Virus record (IMG/VR): IMGVR_UViG_3300032331_001632 | Coordinates: 1-26,760 of that record | Length of the DNA stretch: 26,760 nucleotides | Reading direction: 5' to 3' (one strand) | DNA from: a virus | Part shown: positions 8,271 to 16,715 of the stretch, piece by piece | How positions within the stretch are numbered: the stretch's first letter is position 1 | Layout: each line of letters begins with the position of its first letter | Program-made: the position numbers and the translations under genes | Notes under the pieces: model-generated | Seen by the model: only the letters and a program-made list of their open reading frames with translations | Told to the model about the DNA's origin: nothing | Databases searched by the model: none

Positions 8271-11200
8271 ATGGAACAAAATCCAAACCCTAATGCTGGG
8301 CTTGAGGTGTTAACTGATGTTGTTCCTGCTGGAACCACCATTCAACTTCCTAATCATTTTGATGAGAATGGCAATCCTGTTAAATTACAGATCAACCAGG
8401 ACATACGGCAAAAAGACCTACAGCAACAACTTGATATTCATTATCCAAATGATGTTAATGCGCTGGCTAGGCAGATGGCGTTTGGTTCTCCCGATCAAGC
8501 AAGCAGAGTAACTCAAGAGCAGTTCAATGATGTGCTTGATGCTGCTTCTGCTAAAGAAGAAGTAGATAAGGTTCGCGGTATAAAGTCTGATAACCCTGGC
8601 TTTTTTGCTTTAGCGGGGAATGTTCTTCCTCATATTGTTTCTGATATTACTCATGGCTTGGTTGAAACCGCCAAACAGGTTGGTATTGCTGGTATGCCAA
8701 TGGTTGGTGGGTTGCAAAATGCCGAAAGTTTTAAGCAACAAAGCTATGCTGTTGCAAAGCTTGTAGAAGGCGTTGCCGAGGGAACTGAGCAGTTTGCTAA
8801 TGCAACTGAACTCCTTGCAAGGGCTGGATTGTTGCAACAAAGTAATGTCAATAAGTATGCGATGTATAATATCGCAAAAGACATGGAGTTAAACGACCAG
8901 CAACGCAAGGCTGGTGATACTCTTTTATTTGGTCAAAATCCTGAGATTGGAGCAAGTGCTGCACTAACCAAGAATGTTCTTGATTTAAGCTTGATACTTC
9001 CTGGAGTCGCAAAGCTTGCTGGAGGATTAAGCAGGGCGGGAACCGAGGTGGCCGCTCAATCCATAAAGGCACTAGCCGAGGAAACTGGCGTTGGAATGGC
9101 TAGGCAGCTTGCTGGCAATGTAATGGCTGCGACTGGTGATAAAATTGCTGCTGGGGCAAATGCAACGCAAGTTCTTACATCTTCCTTAAAAAAAGGAATT
9201 GGCGTTGGTGGACAAGTTGCTGCTGGCTTAGGCGCAATCCATGTAGCAGAAGAAAACCCATACTTAGCAGGTGGTCTAGCCTTGCTTGCTGTTGGTGCTC
9301 CGGCAATAGGAAGTGTTGTTGGCAAAGGAATGCAGTTTGCAGGAAAGGCCCTTGCAACTGATTCAGCGGTTCTTGCTGGCAGAGAAATCCTTCAACAAGG
9401 GTCTAGAAATGCTGCTGAAGACTTTGCTATTAGAACAGCACTTAGTCTTACACCTCCAGATTCTGTTGTAAGAACCATTGGCAGTGTGCTGGATTCTTCG
9501 GTGCATGGTGCTGCTATTGGGGGTGGGCTTGCCTATGGACAAGCAATGTCTGATCCATTTGCTTCCGCTGGCGAAGTGGCACAAAACACTATTGTAGGAG
9601 CAGTTGGCGGTGCTGCGGCTGGCATGACTTTAAGTGGAGCAACTCACTTAGCTTTTCGACCAGAGTTTAGCAAAGGTGCTCGTGACTTAAATTACGCACG
9701 AAATGTTGCGGCTGACATTCAGTCTAGGCCAAACGAGCGCAGTGTTATAATTGACAATCAAGAGATCAAGTCCAACGACAAAGACAACAGAATCAATCTT
9801 TTAGTTAGAAGCGACATCCCTACTGGAGATAAGGCCAGAATCAATTCCGTACTTAGGAGTGCTGAAGCTGCGGGCCATGATGTTATTTTTGTAAATAACG
9901 ACACTGCACTTCCAGATATGCTGGGTGGTAGGGGCGAGCAAATGGGTAAGGGCGTTGTGGTTTCAAATGATGCCAGCACAGGCAAGAGCACGATCATAAT
10001 CAACTCTGATAAGATCACTCCGGCCTCAGCTATTGAGGAGGTTTCTCATGCTGTGATTGGCGATCAGATGGCAACTGATATTCTCAAGAGTTTGATGAAA
10101 GAAGGCGGCGGGATTAGCGGTGCGCTTGATAAGCTAACGCCGTTTGCAGATCGCTATATCTCAACGCAACGCGAAAGCAATCCAGCCGCAGCGGACGCGC
10201 TTAAAGCCAAGCTTGACATAGCCAAGCAAACAAACATTTCGGAGAATGAGCGGATGGCAGCACTGCTTCCTATTGTGCATGAGTATGCGGCAATGGGTAG
10301 TGGCGAGATGCTAAAAGGTCGTCCTCCAGAGTTGCTAGAAACTGGCATCTCTCGAAATGTGTGGATAAATGCTGCACACAATGTTCAATCTTCGCTTGGA
10401 ATGCTTCCTTCTGGAGCAACCAAAGATCCAATTACTGGCTTCTTTTGGAAAGACGGCAAGATCACGGACGACAAAGTTTTGCAGGGCGTTTCCAAAAATA
10501 TTAGCGACTTTATCAAGTCTGGAAGAGCCCCAGTTGGCATTAGTGCAGTCCCATCAGACGTACCAATCGGCACAAGGAGAACCGCTGGCAAGTCTGCGGA
10601 GCCTCCTAAAACGGGATATGAACCTGGGGACATTGCACCTGATGGTGGTCGTGTGGTTGGTGAAGTTCCTCACGTTCGCTACGAAGACAAGGTAGTTGAC
10701 CAAAAGACGGGACAACTGCGGCAATCTAAAAAGTCAGAACAAGACAAGATTCATGGCGATGTATTTAAGTTGGCATCCAAAATACTTGGCACAGAAAACA
10801 TTGACCCACAGAGATGGGAACAAGGCATTTATGGCGGTAATGTGTCGGTTGGCAATGGCGGTAAACCAATTATCTACAAGGACACGCCATTGTCCACGGC
10901 GGAGTTAATGGGGTTGTTCTCATTAAAAGATCACTTTGGCAACTTTATTATTAAGCCAGAAAATCAACAGCATGTTGAATTACTCAACGCATCAATAGGT
11001 ACTGGCAATATTGTTAATCTTGATAGTGTTGTTAATCTAAACAGAAATACATCTAATCGAGATTATAAAACTAGAGTAAATGGCAAGGCGTTAATACTTG
11101 GCTTTCAGCAAACACCAAAGGGTGGGATACATGTATTAACCTATGATTTATCATTGCTTGATAACTTAATAAATCATGAACGTGGAATAACTGAAGTAAT

Positions 11201-13481
11201 TAATAAAGCACTCAAAGAGTACAAAATTAACTCTTTAGATGACGCTGTGCCTTATGTTAAAGCCTACCTTGAGAACTTATCTCAAAGTCAAGCAATGCCA
11301 TCGGCATTTAAGCTGGCATTAGTTGCTCCAGATGGAGCTAGCGCAACAAGCGCAACAGTGCTGCGAGATGTGTTTCATTTGGCTGGAGGATTGGATCAAA
11401 GGGCAGAAAGCACCACAGACAGGCTATTAAATCAACCTCTCAAAGAAAGGTTTGAGGGATTAGTTGAGCCAGGAAGACCTCGTGATCAAAGCGTGTTCAA
11501 CAATCGTCGCCTTGACGATATTCTCGGTGCTTCTTTGTATCAGCCTGAGGGATCTCCGGTATCCATCAAGGTAGATAAGAGCAAGATGATCAGCCGTTAC
11601 AGGGCCAACTTCAGCCCTGATACATCTCCTGTAGAGAATCTAGGAGACAGCAAAGTCATCACTGATCCCATTGCAAAAGAGCGGATTATTGTTAATCCAA
11701 ATGGCAAGGCCACTTTGTTCTTGGAAAATGGCAGGAAAGTTGTGCTTGCATCTGAGCAAGAAGCAATCGACTACAGCAACAAGGAGCTGGCAAAGTCTCG
11801 TGCAAGGTTCTCTCCATCGTCCAGAGAAGACATGCCTGAAGGCCCAGTTTTCACGAGAGAACAAGCCCAGCAAAGAATTGACAGTGCTGCTGATTGGGAA
11901 TTTGTCTCGATGCTTAAAGATAGGGACAAAAATCAAAAAAGAATTGAACGCACCTATAACAGGTTTTTGACTTCAGATAAATCCTCAAAGCGCATTGAGG
12001 CACTTAATAATGCTGTTGATGTTATTCAAGAAAACGCTGGCATCAAGATCGACAAAAACAAGTTTCCGTTCTACACAGAGCGTGGTGGTGCTCCTGCCCT
12101 ATATAGGGAAATGCAGCAGTCTATAAGTAAAGCATATCCTGAACTTACTGATCTATTTAAGTTAGGTGAGCTTGAACATCAAGTCCAAGGAAAAAAATCT
12201 TTTGGAATGTCTCTTGATCTATTTCCCGTAATAGAAGGACGAGAGACATACTCAATGAAAATTGGACGAGAAATGTCAGAACTTACTGACAAAATTGTCC
12301 AAAAGTTTAAAGGCAAAATTTCAAATGCTGATGCTCTTAAAAAGGCAACTCAGGTCTATGATTCAATCACAAATGTCTTTTCTAAGACAGAACGTGATCT
12401 GGTTACGGACAAAATAAACAACGAGTTCATTGCTCTTGTTGACGCAACCAGACCATCTTCTGGAGGTCAAAATGTTCGCTTCTCTCCAGATACAGAAGGC
12501 TACCAAAGATACACGGCAAAGGAAAAGAAGCAGCTAGAAGTGTACATTCGCAATAAAGATATTCGCGATGGCACTGCGTTTAAGGAGCTTTGGGCGGCAC
12601 ACGATGCCATGTTGCGTGGCAGGCAAGAAACAGAAGGCGGCGACATTCCTGCTTGGGTTCAAGCAAAAGAAATACGTAGCGACATTGAACGTGAATCTCA
12701 GACTTTGATGCGGAAACGCAGGAAAATGGCACAGACCATTCGCGAGGACTCGATTGCATGGCAAGCAGAAGACAAGCCTCCAGTTTATGATCCTGAGTTG
12801 ATTGAACCTAGCAAGGGCCGCAAGCCAAAGCTTGAGCGCAGACAAATGTCTCAATCAGAACTAGAAGCTGTGACCGAGGCTGCTGGTTATAAGCCACCAG
12901 TTGGCAAGCCCGCTGAAGTTCGGCCAAGTCAAGTTGTGAAACCTGGCACAACACTTAAGTCCTTGCAGGATCTTACTGGCCTGCAAACGTATGCGCCTAG
13001 TCCCAAGGCTGAGGCTGTTGTGGCTGTACAAGCTGCACCAACAACAAGGCCAAATGTGACGGATTTAATTTCACAAAAGCGTGTTCCGTTTAGGGTTATA
13101 CCGATTAAAACGGAAACTGTTACTGGCTTTTTAAAAGAGCTTTCTGGCAGCAAAAGTGCGCTTTATGAACAAGCCGTACAACAACAAATGGCATCTGAGC
13201 CAACCACTTATACTGAGCCTCGAAAGGCGGCAACGCCTCCTCCACTTCCTCCAAAGCAGACAGCCGTTGAAGGCTTGGTGTCTGCCATAGATGATCCTGC
13301 CATTCCTCCAACTCACATCATTCAACCTATGCCAAGCGGCAAGTTTAAGGTGTGGTCAGTTGGCAGGCAAGTTGTTGACGCCATTACAGAAAGCTATCAA
13401 GACGCTGTTAAAGCGGCCCAAATCAAACGACAGGCCGAACAGAAGGTGAAATCAACCAGAATGCGCCGTTATGCCCCTTAA
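8271..13481 (+). CDS. giant ejection / internal virion protein (gp16-position)
   Basis: At 1736 residues this is the largest gene. It has a helical N-terminus and two glycine/alanine-rich hydrophobic blocks (about 310-360 and 410-460) that could insert in membranes. Residues 520-600 are alpha/beta and contain E589-E-V-S-H593, which resembles a zincin HExxH with the first His replaced; H670-E follows later. Long charged regions carry three F-S-P motifs (F at 1114, 1180 and 1404). A Pro-rich segment near 1645 precedes a basic C-terminus. No lytic transglycosylase motif like that of T7 gp16 was found by eye. Size, position after two Q-rich proteins and hydrophobic blocks support a DNA-ejection role. 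A polyvalent or multi-domain injected protein is an alternative reading. Confidence 0.7.
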   Translation: MEQNPNPNAGLEVLTDVVPAGTTIQLPNHFDENGNPVKLQINQDIRQKDLQQQLDIHYPNDVNALARQMAFGSPDQASRVTQEQFNDVLDAASAKEEVDKVRGIKSDNPGFFALAGNVLPHIVSDITHGLVETAKQVGIAGMPMVGGLQNAESFKQQSYAVAKLVEGVAEGTEQFANATELLARAGLLQQSNVNKYAMYNIAKDMELNDQQRKAGDTLLFGQNPEIGASAALTKNVLDLSLILPGVAKLAGGLSRAGTEVAAQSIKALAEETGVGMARQLAGNVMAATGDKIAAGANATQVLTSSLKKGIGVGGQVAAGLGAIHVAEENPYLAGGLALLAVGAPAIGSVVGKGMQFAGKALATDSAVLAGREILQQGSRNAAEDFAIRTALSLTPPDSVVRTIGSVLDSSVHGAAIGGGLAYGQAMSDPFASAGEVAQNTIVGAVGGAAAGMTLSGATHLAFRPEFSKGARDLNYARNVAADIQSRPNERSVIIDNQEIKSNDKDNRINLLVRSDIPTGDKARINSVLRSAEAAGHDVIFVNNDTALPDMLGGRGEQMGKGVVVSNDASTGKSTIIINSDKITPASAIEEVSHAVIGDQMATDILKSLMKEGGGISGALDKLTPFADRYISTQRESNPAAADALKAKLDIAKQTNISENERMAALLPIVHEYAAMGSGEMLKGRPPELLETGISRNVWINAAHNVQSSLGMLPSGATKDPITGFFWKDGKITDDKVLQGVSKNISDFIKSGRAPVGISAVPSDVPIGTRRTAGKSAEPPKTGYEPGDIAPDGGRVVGEVPHVRYEDKVVDQKTGQLRQSKKSEQDKIHGDVFKLASKILGTENIDPQRWEQGIYGGNVSVGNGGKPIIYKDTPLSTAELMGLFSLKDHFGNFIIKPENQQHVELLNASIGTGNIVNLDSVVNLNRNTSNRDYKTRVNGKALILGFQQTPKGGIHVLTYDLSLLDNLINHERGITEVINKALKEYKINSLDDAVPYVKAYLENLSQSQAMPSAFKLALVAPDGASATSATVLRDVFHLAGGLDQRAESTTDRLLNQPLKERFEGLVEPGRPRDQSVFNNRRLDDILGASLYQPEGSPVSIKVDKSKMISRYRANFSPDTSPVENLGDSKVITDPIAKERIIVNPNGKATLFLENGRKVVLASEQEAIDYSNKELAKSRARFSPSSREDMPEGPVFTREQAQQRIDSAADWEFVSMLKDRDKNQKRIERTYNRFLTSDKSSKRIEALNNAVDVIQENAGIKIDKNKFPFYTERGGAPALYREMQQSISKAYPELTDLFKLGELEHQVQGKKSFGMSLDLFPVIEGRETYSMKIGREMSELTDKIVQKFKGKISNADALKKATQVYDSITNVFSKTERDLVTDKINNEFIALVDATRPSSGGQNVRFSPDTEGYQRYTAKEKKQLEVYIRNKDIRDGTAFKELWAAHDAMLRGRQETEGGDIPAWVQAKEIRSDIERESQTLMRKRRKMAQTIREDSIAWQAEDKPPVYDPELIEPSKGRKPKLERRQMSQSELEAVTEAAGYKPPVGKPAEVRPSQVVKPGTTLKSLQDLTGLQTYAPSPKAEAVVAVQAAPTTRPNVTDLISQKRVPFRVIPIKTETVTGFLKELSGSKSALYEQAVQQQMASEPTTYTEPRKAATPPPLPPKQTAVEGLVSAIDDPAIPPTHIIQPMPSGKFKVWSVGRQVVDAITESYQDAVKAAQIKRQAEQKVKSTRMRRYAP

Positions 13482-13626
13482 AAAATCTTCCTCAGACAAG
13501 GCTTTTACCCAGAACTTAAAAGCAGAAATCGGTGCTGGTAAGCCACAGAAACAGGCAGTTGCTATTGCGTATGCCGTTCAAAGAGAAGCCGCTAGAAAAG
13601 AAGCAGCAGCACGCAGAAAAAAGTAG
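13471..13626 (+). CDS. small conserved phage protein (MPLKK type)
   Basis: This 51-residue basic protein starts M-P-L-K-K-S-S-S-D-K-A-F-T-Q-N-L and contains G-K-P-Q-K-Q-A-V-A-I-A-Y-A. It ends in a Lys/Arg/Ala helix. The layout (M-P-L-K-K-G-x-S-..., then P-Q-K-Q-A-x-A-I-A) recurs in a family of tiny phage proteins of unknown function found among structural genes. It overlaps the giant ejection gene by 11 bases in another frame. Its charge suggests nucleic-acid or protein binding inside the head or during assembly, but this is not shown. Recognition of the motif is good; the function is unknown. Confidence 0.75.
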   Translation: MPLKKSSSDKAFTQNLKAEIGAGKPQKQAVAIAYAVQREAARKEAAARRKK

Positions 13627-13722
13627 TTGACGAGCAATTGGAAACTGGGTCGAATGTGCTCACCAAGTTGATCGCCGGAATGCTCTGGTGGCTTGGCAAA
13701 ACAGTACAATACGATACAGAAA

Positions 13723-14391
13723 ATGAAAGTTGCTAAAATTCAGGACATTGAAAACCTCGCAGATGGTTCCATTATTGGCGAGATGGTAGTGAAAGTTAAG
13801 GCGGCATTTGATGCAAAAACAGGACAAGGTAAGTACGGCCCTTGGCGGGTACAGGCTGCGATTCTTACAGATGCTACGGGTGAGATCCGTGCAAGCTTCT
13901 GGACGACAGAAGACATCAAGGCGATGGTTGGACAGACCATTACCATCAAGTCACAAGGTGGAGCGAAAGGACTACAGGGCTTAAAGGTTAAGCTGTCCAC
14001 TCATTCCGGTAAAAACGAGTTGGATATCTCCGAAAAGGCTGCGATCTATGATCAGGCCAAGAACGCTTTTGAAGAGTACTCCGGTGCGGTAAAAGCCAAC
14101 GCTCAGATTGCCAAGTCTGCGGGATCTGTTGCTGACGCCAAGCGCGTTTTGTTTCAGAAAGCGCAACTATATGTTGAGTGCGTGAAAGCGGCAGACTGGA
14201 TTCGCTCACAGCACGAGTTGACTCAGGATCACTTCCAAGCTGTTGTGTCCACACTATTCATCAGTGCCGATAAGCAGAACTTGGCGAATGCCTTTCCTGC
14301 TTCACAGGCAAAGCCATTGGAGCTTGAGGTTGACGAGATCCCGTTTGTCACCCCAGCTAAGGACGAGTTTGAATCTGAAAACGGCTGGTAA
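13723..14391 (+). CDS. OB-fold ssDNA-binding-like replication protein
   Basis: From the chosen ATG this is 222 residues starting M-K-V-A-K-I-Q-D. The first ~105 residues have the strand pattern of an OB fold (G-S-I-I-G-E-M-V-V-K-V-K, then W-R-V-Q-A-A-I-L-T-D-A-T-G-E-I-R-A-S-F-W, then G-Q-T-I-T-I-K), as in RPA/SSB-type nucleic-acid binding domains. The rest is helical and ends in an acidic tail (D-E-F-E-S-E-N-G-W), similar in spirit to the partner-binding tails of SSB proteins. A TTG start 30 bases upstream (13693) is in frame and possible; neither has a clear SD. It opens the replication module and is coupled by TAATG to a micropeptide. Confidence 0.65.
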   Translation: MKVAKIQDIENLADGSIIGEMVVKVKAAFDAKTGQGKYGPWRVQAAILTDATGEIRASFWTTEDIKAMVGQTITIKSQGGAKGLQGLKVKLSTHSGKNELDISEKAAIYDQAKNAFEEYSGAVKANAQIAKSAGSVADAKRVLFQKAQLYVECVKAADWIRSQHELTQDHFQAVVSTLFISADKQNLANAFPASQAKPLELEVDEIPFVTPAKDEFESENGW

Positions 14392-14459
14392 TGATTGAGG
14401 ACATCTGCATAGCACTGGTGTGCCTTGTTATTTTGTACACAGTCGCATTCAATCAATGA
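14391..14459 (+). CDS. membrane micropeptide, 22 residues
   Basis: This tiny open frame encodes M-I-E-D-I-C-I-A-L-V-C-L-V-I-L-Y-T-V-A-F-N-Q. It is almost entirely one hydrophobic helix with an acidic N-terminal end. Its ATG shares a base with the TAA of the OB-fold gene, and its TGA overlaps the ATG of the resolvase gene. It therefore bridges the two by coupled translation exactly as larger genes do here. Function is unknown; possibilities are a membrane-targeting or inhibitory micropeptide, or simply a translational coupler. Its size alone would hide it from routine gene callers. It is supported by the start/stop arrangement and composition only. Confidence 0.45.
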   Translation: MIEDICIALVCLVILYTVAFNQ

Positions 14460-14785
14460 ACCAACGCCAAAAAGGTGCTCGTGGAGAGCGTATGTGGCGT
14501 GATGAACTTCGCAACGCTGGCTTCACCGCAAGGCGGGGCCAGCAGTTTGCGGGGGGAACAGATAGCCCAGACGTAATCTGCGAAGAACTTAGCGGCATTC
14601 ACTTTGAAGTGAAGTGTGTGCAGGCATTAAATTTGGAGACTGCCATAGCCCAGGCATCACGGGATGCTGGCGACAAGAAGGACTGGGTAATCGCTCACAA
14701 GCGAGATCGCCTTCCTTGGAGGGTCACTATGTCTCCCGAACTCTTTTTCAAGCTACTCCGTGATGGCATGGACGGCTTGAAGTAA
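14456..14785 (+). CDS. Holliday-junction-resolvase-like PD-(D/E)XK nuclease
   Basis: This 109-residue protein has the compact archaeal Hjc/phage resolvase layout: K-G-A-R-G-E11 in the first helix, S-P-D39-V, and F-E51-V-K53 forming the metal-binding D...ExK core. The tail has L-P-W-R-V-T-M-S-P-E-L-F-F. It would cut branched DNA intermediates during replication or before packaging, probably as a dimer. The ATG at 14456 overlaps the micropeptide stop; an in-frame ATG at 14420 would add 12 residues that precede the family N-terminus and is unlikely. The gene is followed by a 101-base gap with two hairpins. Family-level assignment is strong; exact substrate is inferred. Confidence 0.8.
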   Translation: MNQRQKGARGERMWRDELRNAGFTARRGQQFAGGTDSPDVICEELSGIHFEVKCVQALNLETAIAQASRDAGDKKDWVIAHKRDRLPWRVTMSPELFFKLLRDGMDGLK

Positions 14786-14810
14786 CACTTTTCCCTTGTG
14801 TTAACTTAAT

Positions 14811-14833
14811 CTTGTGGCGAGACGAGCCGCAAG
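14811..14833 (+). promoter_or_regulatory. RNA hairpin after resolvase gene
   Basis: CTTGTGGC and GCCGCAAG form an 8-bp stem including one G-U pair around a 7-base loop. No U-run follows, so it is not a standard intrinsic terminator. It may be an mRNA processing or stability element, or a pause site, in the gap between the resolvase gene and the next replication genes. Confidence 0.4.
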
Positions 14834-14847
14834 GGATAAACGGTGGG

Positions 14848-14870
14848 GCGCGTCATCGAGATCAACGCGC
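14848..14870 (+). promoter_or_regulatory. inverted repeat before 14887 gene
   Basis: GCGCGT and ACGCGC are perfect 6-base arms around an 11-base spacer (CATCGAGATCA). It lies 16 bases before the next ATG, so it could act as an operator or as an mRNA hairpin near the translation start. No clear -35/-10 pair was found in the gap. Confidence 0.35.
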
Positions 14871-14886
14871 AACTTAAACCTAAATT

Positions 14887-15216
14887 ATGAAACTAAAACT
14901 GTCATTTGCATACAAACTTACGGACGCTCAAGCGGTGAAGCGCATTCGTGAACTTCCCGAGGACTATCAAGCGATAGTTGCTCGCATCATCTGGTGGGAT
15001 TACTTTGCAACACGCATGTCCGTGAACTGCACTAGGCTATTTGATGAATGGCTTGTTTGGCCAGATCCAGAATTACCTTGGCCGGAACAGCCGGAGTGGA
15101 TGAGTATTATTCCACATTTAATATATGCTGGCTTTCCTCCACAATTAGCAGTTAAACGCTTGCAACCTAAATCAGTTTATATCCAAAAAGAAAAACGCAG
15201 TCACAAAAAGAAATAA
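14887..15216 (+). CDS. hypothetical protein in replication module
   Basis: This 109-residue protein is not recognised. It starts M-K-L-K-L-S-F-A-Y-K-L. It has a helical centre with aromatic clusters (I-I-W-W-D-Y-F-A, then L-F-D-E-W-L-V-W-P-D-P-E-L-P-W-P), and ends in a very basic tail (K-E-K-R-S-H-K-K-K). The basic tail suggests nucleic-acid contact; the Pro/Trp-rich segment could bind a partner. No cysteine cluster, P-loop or membrane span is seen. It follows the 101-base hairpin gap and comes two bases before the next gene, so it may be the first gene of the helicase transcript. Confidence 0.6.
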   Translation: MKLKLSFAYKLTDAQAVKRIRELPEDYQAIVARIIWWDYFATRMSVNCTRLFDEWLVWPDPELPWPEQPEWMSIIPHLIYAGFPPQLAVKRLQPKSVYIQKEKRSHKKK

Positions 15217-15217
15217 T

Positions 15218-15970
15218 ATGATAAAACTTACAATAACAACAAAGGCAGGAACTACAGTTAGCTTAGACATCCCAGAGGTGGACGAAGTAACGCTCGAAAA
15301 TAAGCTTCACGAAGCCCTGTCTGCTGTGGTCTATCCAGACGGCTATGACACCCCAGTAGAATCGCCAGCTACGGCCCAAGAAACACGCCAAGCTAGTAGC
15401 AACGATGAGGAGGTTTCGAGGGTTGATTGTTTTGGTGAGACGTTCTTACCTTCGGACTTGTTACCGTCAGCAAAACGATATAAGTCAGTACAAGAAATGC
15501 TCTTAGCACAGGGAATTGATCTTGCAATCCTCGCGAGCGATACCGGGGAAAAGATGGAGGAAGGGGAGGTAGGAGGGGAAGAGAGGGGTTGCAAGGGGGG
15601 AGAAGGGGAGGTGGAGGGGAAGGAGGAAGAAAAACCTGAGAGAATTTATGATCTTGATCATACCGTGGAGACCGCTTTGGACTTATTCCAGTTTCCTTGT
15701 GAGAATGGTATTTACATACCACCAATGCAGTTAACCCGCGATTTCGTTTTAGCATTTGGAGAGGAGCATACAACAAGGGAGTTTCTTAAAGCTCGTTCAT
15801 GGCTAATTGCCAATCCAACTAATCGTAAAACTCAACGTGGAATGGGGCGGTTTCTTAATGCTTGGTTATGTCGTGAAGCAGGCATGAAACGTACTCCGAT
15901 TAAAGAATCGAAAACCATAAAATCAGACTCATTATTATCGAATGGAACAGAAAACTCGCAGGGTTGGTAA
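15218..15970 (+). CDS. putative replication accessory protein with acidic/Gly linker
   Basis: This 250-residue protein has three parts. Residues 1-105 are alpha/beta without recognised motifs. Residues about 110-142 are a low-complexity Glu/Gly linker encoded by a G-rich purine tract. The C-terminal domain (about 148-230) carries T-R-E-F-L-K-A-R-S-W-L and N-R-K-T-Q-R-G-M-G-R-F-L-N-A-W-L. The pattern R-K-T-x-x-G-M-x-R-F-L-x-x-W-L is common at the end of phage replication-organiser or helicase-loader proteins. Its last 29 bases overlap the helicase gene that follows, which supports a role in loading or partnering that helicase. Loader function is inferred. Confidence 0.6.
   Translation: MIKLTITTKAGTTVSLDIPEVDEVTLENKLHEALSAVVYPDGYDTPVESPATAQETRQASSNDEEVSRVDCFGETFLPSDLLPSAKRYKSVQEMLLAQGIDLAILASDTGEKMEEGEVGGEERGCKGGEGEVEGKEEEKPERIYDLDHTVETALDLFQFPCENGIYIPPMQLTRDFVLAFGEEHTTREFLKARSWLIANPTNRKTQRGMGRFLNAWLCREAGMKRTPIKESKTIKSDSLLSNGTENSQGW
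15545..15634 (+). repeat. G-rich polypurine tract inside a coding region
   Basis: About 90 bases are nearly pure purine on the + strand, with at least six runs of four or more G, one of six. It encodes the Glu/Gly linker of the protein at 15218-15970. Such a tract can form G-quadruplexes in single-stranded DNA or RNA, and stands out from the surrounding base use. Confidence 0.75.
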
Positions 15971-16715
15971 GGCAGATATTGACTTGTCCAAGGTTCCGCT
16001 CGCAACTGAGACTGAGAAAGGCATAGCCAGCATCGCGGTTAACCACCCCGATGAGTTTGTGAAGGTAACGGCTGAGAAAAGGTTTTCTCCACTCGACATC
16101 TTTCATCCACTCAGCAAGGCAGTTGTTGAAGTGGTGCTATCTCAAGCTTCTCGCAGTTCCGAGTGCGATATTAGGATCGTGTTTGAGAAGGTGCGCGAAC
16201 GCTTGCCTGACGTTCAGTTTCACGAGTTGTCGGACATTTACACGCTAATGCCAATCAAAGGCGCACTGCCGGAGTACATCCAAACAGTGCGATCTGTTGC
16301 AAAGCGTAGGACATTAATGGCAGTGTTGGCGCAAGCTAACATGGACATTGGCGACGCGCAGATTAGTACCGCTCAGTTGTTATCGGACATATCCATGCAG
16401 GCAGACTCGCTTAGTCACGAGCTAGCTCCACCGTCTCCAATGGATACCAAGAAACTGTTGATGGAGGCCATTACACGGTACGAAACAGGAGACGATCACA
16501 CAGAGCGAATCAGAACAGGCTACAACAAATTAGACAATCTAACCCCAATCCGCTACGGTGACTTTTTGGTTATCGGCGGCGAAACAAAGTCCGGCAAAAC
16601 CATGCTGGCACTCAACATTATAGCAAATATCATATGCAACTTATCAACCTCACCCCACATCGCATTAACGTCCACGGAAAAACCATTGAACCAACAGGGT
16701 ATGTTTCCCGCATAA
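15942..16715 (+). CDS. DnaB-type replicative helicase, N-terminal half (split gene)
   Basis: This 257-residue protein holds the helical DnaB N-terminal domain (about 20-150; P-L-A-T-E-T-E-K-G-I-A-S-I-A near the start, L-P-E-Y-I-Q-T-V-R-S-V-A-K-R-R near 110-124). It then enters the RecA-fold core: G-Y-N-K-L-D-N-L, the strand D-F-L-V-I-G-G and Walker A G212-G-E-T-K-S-G-K-T220, followed by the P-loop helix M-L-A-L-N-I-I-A-N-I-I ending at residue 231. Residues 232-257 are read from the next gene's DNA in another frame and do not resemble DnaB. Walker B and the remaining motifs are absent here and present at 19266-19853. The start overlaps the accessory gene by 29 bases. It probably works with that second half. 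Confidence 0.85.
   Translation: MEQKTRRVGKADIDLSKVPLATETEKGIASIAVNHPDEFVKVTAEKRFSPLDIFHPLSKAVVEVVLSQASRSSECDIRIVFEKVRERLPDVQFHELSDIYTLMPIKGALPEYIQTVRSVAKRRTLMAVLAQANMDIGDAQISTAQLLSDISMQADSLSHELAPPSPMDTKKLLMEAITRYETGDDHTERIRTGYNKLDNLTPIRYGDFLVIGGETKSGKTMLALNIIANIICNLSTSPHIALTSTEKPLNQQGMFPA

Noticed and set aside
10369-10908. Plus-strand frames of 108 and 70 codons inside the giant gene
   Set aside because: They are alternative-frame readings of the 1736-residue gene with no start signal or motif.
13638-13736. TTG-started 33-residue frame with an L-W-W-L-G-K segment before the OB-fold gene
   Set aside because: It overlaps the OB-fold gene start, has no ATG except near its end and no supporting start signal.
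14420-14455. Upstream ATG extension of the resolvase-like gene
   Set aside because: The added residues do not resemble the family, and the ATG at 14456 gives the usual ATGA coupling.
15393-15776. 127-codon frame on the minus strand
   Set aside because: It is the complement of the G-rich tract, giving Pro-rich low-complexity sequence, and lies opposite a better gene.
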